Positions 4,301 to 6,470 of a stretch of 6,470 bases of DNA are shown here, piece after piece. Where the stretch lies: positions 1 to 6,470 of the forward strand of contig CBDUNF010000199.1 in NCBI GenBank assembly GCA_965368515.1. Direction: 5' to 3'. The DNA comes from JAAETI01 sp965368515. Its GTDB lineage: Bacteria > Actinomycetota > Acidimicrobiia > Spongiisociales > UBA5794. A program made the position numbers and the translations under genes. A model generated the notes under the pieces. The model was not told where the DNA came from. It made no database searches and was given only the letters and a program-made list of their open reading frames with translations. Numbering within the stretch: the stretch's first letter is position 1; each line of letters opens with the position of its first letter.

Positions 4301-6470
4301 CTACTCCAGTGTCAGCAAAAAAGCGACGAGGTTGTCGATGTCCTCGGCCGTCAGAACGGTGGCGTAGTTGTTGAACATCTGGCCCTCGGGAAAGCCTTCG
4401 ACGACATATGCGTTCGGATCAACGATCGACTGGCGCAGGTACTGCTCCGCGGTGAGGCCGGGGACGCGGGTCGCCGCTCGGGTGGCGACGCCATCGAGCG
4501 AAGGGCCGACCAGTACAGCTCCCGGATCAAGCGAGTGACACAACCGACAACCGGTGTTCGTCCCCAGCGTCCCCTCGGCAAACAAGGACCGCCCGGCGCC
4601 GGCTTCGTCGGCGACCTGCGCATCGTTTATCGCGATATTGAAGATCTCACCATCGGCAAGCCCAACGACGTCGTCGAACACGACCACGAATGCGGCAGGG
4701 TCCGAACGATCAAACAGGCTGACTCGCACCGCATGCTGCCCGGAGTCGACGTTGATTCGCTCATATGCGAGGGAAGTCTCGGCACCGTCGGCGGTCACGA
4801 CCGGGTAGGTCCTATCGAAGACGGCGACGCCATCTACTTCCACCAGGAGGCGTGGCGCCGCACCGTCCCCCGGGGCGGGCTCCATTTCGGCAAACCCGAG
4901 GATTGGCGCTCCCCCCCTGTGGTCCATCGCAATCGCAATGACGGTTTCACCTGCTATGCCCGGCGTGTACTTGATGTTGGTTGCAGCGATCGACAGCAAG
5001 GTGACGACAGTGACTATCGCCAGCACCGGTAGTTGCTTCCGCCAGCTCGGACGCGCCTCCGGATCGGCGACCGGTTGCGAGCCGGGGGCCGCAATCGCCT
5101 CCCCAAAGGAGTCGGGAGCGACCCAATCGGTGGCAATGGCAGCATCAACATACTCCTGTTTGAGCCGAGGTACTCGTTCCCGGTCAAGGCGGGCCTGTAG
5201 CCACGTGTTGCCTTCACGGTTGGCACAGTCCGCGGGTGGACAACCGACGATCTGAACATCTCCCGCTCCCGCATCGAGGGCCGCTGCCACGAGACCTGGA
5301 TGGATCATGCCAACGCATGTGACCGGGATTACGTGACCGGCTTGATCATCCTGCCGAACCCCTCCTCCGCCAAGGTGAGCGGCAGCCCCTTGCAGCGCAT
5401 GTCGTTCGCACGTCAGGATGATGCGGCCGTCTTCGCCGCTGGCCGCTGCTTCTCGTACCTCATCCCAAAGGGCCTCGGCCGGTTCCGCCCCCAGTGTCAG
5501 CGCTTCGGTGGGACAGCTACCGATGCAGACACCGCACGCCACACAAAGGTCTTCATGAACAATCGCCAACTGGCGGTACTTCGTGTCGTCTTCTCGGGGG
5601 ACCATCTCGAGCGCCTTGTACGGGCAGTCGGCTACACACAATGTGCACCCGGTGCAGCGATCCTCATGCACAACGATCGGATCGAGTTTCTTCCGCCGCA
5701 ACAGCCAAGGGATCGCAGTAGTCACAGCGGTGGCGACAACGAACCCGCCCCACAGCGCAGCCGGGGACCAGACCAGGCCCGCAGGCATCAGGAATAGATA
5801 GAAGGGATCGATCGGGAACGCACCCGGCAGCTGATCAGGGTTGAGCGCCGGCAGCATTCCGAGCGGCCACACAAGCGAGGCTATGACGATCGCGCCGCCG
5901 ATCAGGACCATCCAGAAACGCGGCGGAAGCACCTTGGGCCGACTGAGCCGTTTCAGATGAACCCAGATGAGCACGCCCACGCCGATCGACAGGCCGATGT
6001 GGATCAGGAACAAGAGCAGGAGGAACGGCCACCCGGTGTCCGCTACCGGAGACAGTATGTTGTCGATTAGGAAATCGAGACCGGTTGTAGTGCCACCTAT
6101 CGCCCGGGTGAACACGTCGTTGAGAACCTGGGTCCGCTCATCCCAGATGAGCCAGTATCCGGTTACCCCGATGATCCACAACAGAACCATCATCGCCACT
6201 CCGGACACCCAAGCCACCCAGCGCGCCCCGCGAAAGCGATCTTGGAAGAAAGTCCGCCAGCCGTGCAGTAGCGAGGTCACCACCATGGCAACAGACGCAT
6301 AGCGGTGAACGGCTCTTATCAGACGGCTTGCCAGGTTCGCCTCGATACCGGCGACCGAGTCATACGAAGCCTCGAAGCCGTACTGAAAGAACGCGGTGAG
6401 GTATATGCCGGTCAGAAGCACGATGCCGAAGAGGTATACGGTGATCGTCCCCGTGTGATAGAGCGGGTTG
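4301..6470 (-). CDS. Fusion redox protein: cytochrome b / 2x[4Fe-4S] ferredoxin / MvhD-like / cytochrome c (N-terminus off window)
   Basis: The frame is open to the right edge: beyond the GTG at 6421 it continues with NPLYHTGTI, the usual start of the first cyt b helix, so the true start lies outside. Numbering from 6421, order is: cyt b helices 1-4 with haem ligands H39/H53 and H141/H155 (both 14 apart, as in bc complexes); helix 5 (about 168-191); a loop with PIDPFY where subunit IV has PEWY; helix 6 (about 215-241) ending RRKK; two [4Fe-4S] motifs (C256/259/262/266 and C293/296/299/303); an MvhD/FlpD-like domain (about 334-433; C338, C369, C394, C399); helix 7 (464-481, preceded by WRK); an unassigned domain (about 485-605); and cytochrome c (C625-H629 CRLCH, M682). 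Topology places Fe-S domains inside and haem c outside. The likely role is quinone-linked electron transfer across the membrane. Partner and direction are inferred. Confidence 0.9.
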   Translation of the reverse strand, partial: NPLYHTGTITVYLFGIVLLTGIYLTAFFQYGFEASYDSVAGIEANLASRLIRAVHRYASVAMVVTSLLHGWRTFFQDRFRGARWVAWVSGVAMMVLLWIIGVTGYWLIWDERTQVLNDVFTRAIGGTTTGLDFLIDNILSPVADTGWPFLLLLFLIHIGLSIGVGVLIWVHLKRLSRPKVLPPRFWMVLIGGAIVIASLVWPLGMLPALNPDQLPGAFPIDPFYLFLMPAGLVWSPAALWGGFVVATAVTTAIPWLLRRKKLDPIVVHEDRCTGCTLCVADCPYKALEMVPREDDTKYRQLAIVHEDLCVACGVCIGSCPTEALTLGAEPAEALWDEVREAAASGEDGRIILTCERHALQGAAAHLGGGGVRQDDQAGHVIPVTCVGMIHPGLVAAALDAGAGDVQIVGCPPADCANREGNTWLQARLDRERVPRLKQEYVDAAIATDWVAPDSFGEAIAAPGSQPVADPEARPSWRKQLPVLAIVTVVTLLSIAATNIKYTPGIAGETVIAIAMDHRGGAPILGFAEMEPAPGDGAAPRLLVEVDGVAVFDRTYPVVTADGAETSLAYERINVDSGQHAVRVSLFDRSDPAAFVVVFDDVVGLADGEIFNIAINDAQVADEAGAGRSLFAEGTLGTNTGCRLCHSLDPGAVLVGPSLDGVATRAATRVPGLTAEQYLRQSIVDPNAYVVEGFPEGQMFNNYATVLTAEDIDNLVAFLLTLE

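Noticed and set aside
4535..5797. Plus-strand frames of about 165 codons (4535-5032 and 5300-5797) antisense to the fusion gene
   Set aside because: The opposite strand carries clearly conserved Fe-S, MvhD-like and haem motifs throughout. These frames show no recognisable motif or convincing start signal.
6419..6421. GTG at 6421 as the start of the cytochrome b fusion
   Set aside because: It falls in the middle of the first membrane helix; upstream in-frame codons reading NPLYHTGTITVYLFGI continue the family sequence to the window edge, so the real start is outside.
1..6470. Mobile element, CRISPR, tRNA or toxin-antitoxin content
   Set aside because: No transposase or integrase motifs, no regularly spaced repeats, and only one 78-bp intergenic gap, which contains no tRNA-like sequence.

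Overview
The window looks like a chromosomal segment from a high-GC bacterium (about 60% by eye, not counted). GTG starts, TGA/ATG overlaps and near-complete coding on both strands fit a free-living member of Actinobacteriota (Acidimicrobiia-like) or Chloroflexota. That placement is a guess from style and gene content; no rRNA or marker gene is present to settle it.

Layout from left to right: (1) bases 1-597, plus strand, hold the C-terminal half of a DHA2-type (EmrB/QacA-like) MFS exporter cut by the left edge. (2) Bases 566-3386, minus strand, hold a compact four-gene operon. Read in its own direction it encodes a SCO-like protein that has lost the copper-binding His, two canonical SCO1/SenC copper chaperones, and a nucleoside hydrolase, joined by ATGA overlaps or zero spacing. 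(3) Bases 3465-3902, plus strand, hold a small unknown lipoprotein diverging from the SCO operon. (4) Bases 3899-6470, minus strand, hold a very large membrane redox protein that runs off the right edge, followed by a lipoprotein cytochrome c. The only real intergenic gap is 78 bp (3387-3464). No RNA gene, insertion sequence, CRISPR or att site was seen.

The most striking object is the large fusion: a cytochrome b with four correctly spaced haem-ligating histidines, two more membrane segments resembling cyt b6f subunit IV, a 2x[4Fe-4S] ferredoxin domain, an MvhD/FlpD-like iron-sulfur domain, a seventh membrane segment, an unassigned periplasmic domain, and a C-terminal cytochrome c. The seven-helix count and positive-inside residues put the Fe-S domains in the cytoplasm and haem c outside, so one chain could carry electrons from a cytoplasmic Fe-S partner, via the quinone-reactive b haems, to periplasmic haem c. 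The next gene encodes a free lipoprotein cytochrome c clearly paralogous to the fusion's own c domain. The SCO genes suggest assembly of a copper (CuA-type) oxidase, which is not in the window and may lie nearby. Together the region reads as a respiratory electron-transfer and cofactor-maturation locus, with a nucleoside hydrolase unexpectedly coupled to its end.
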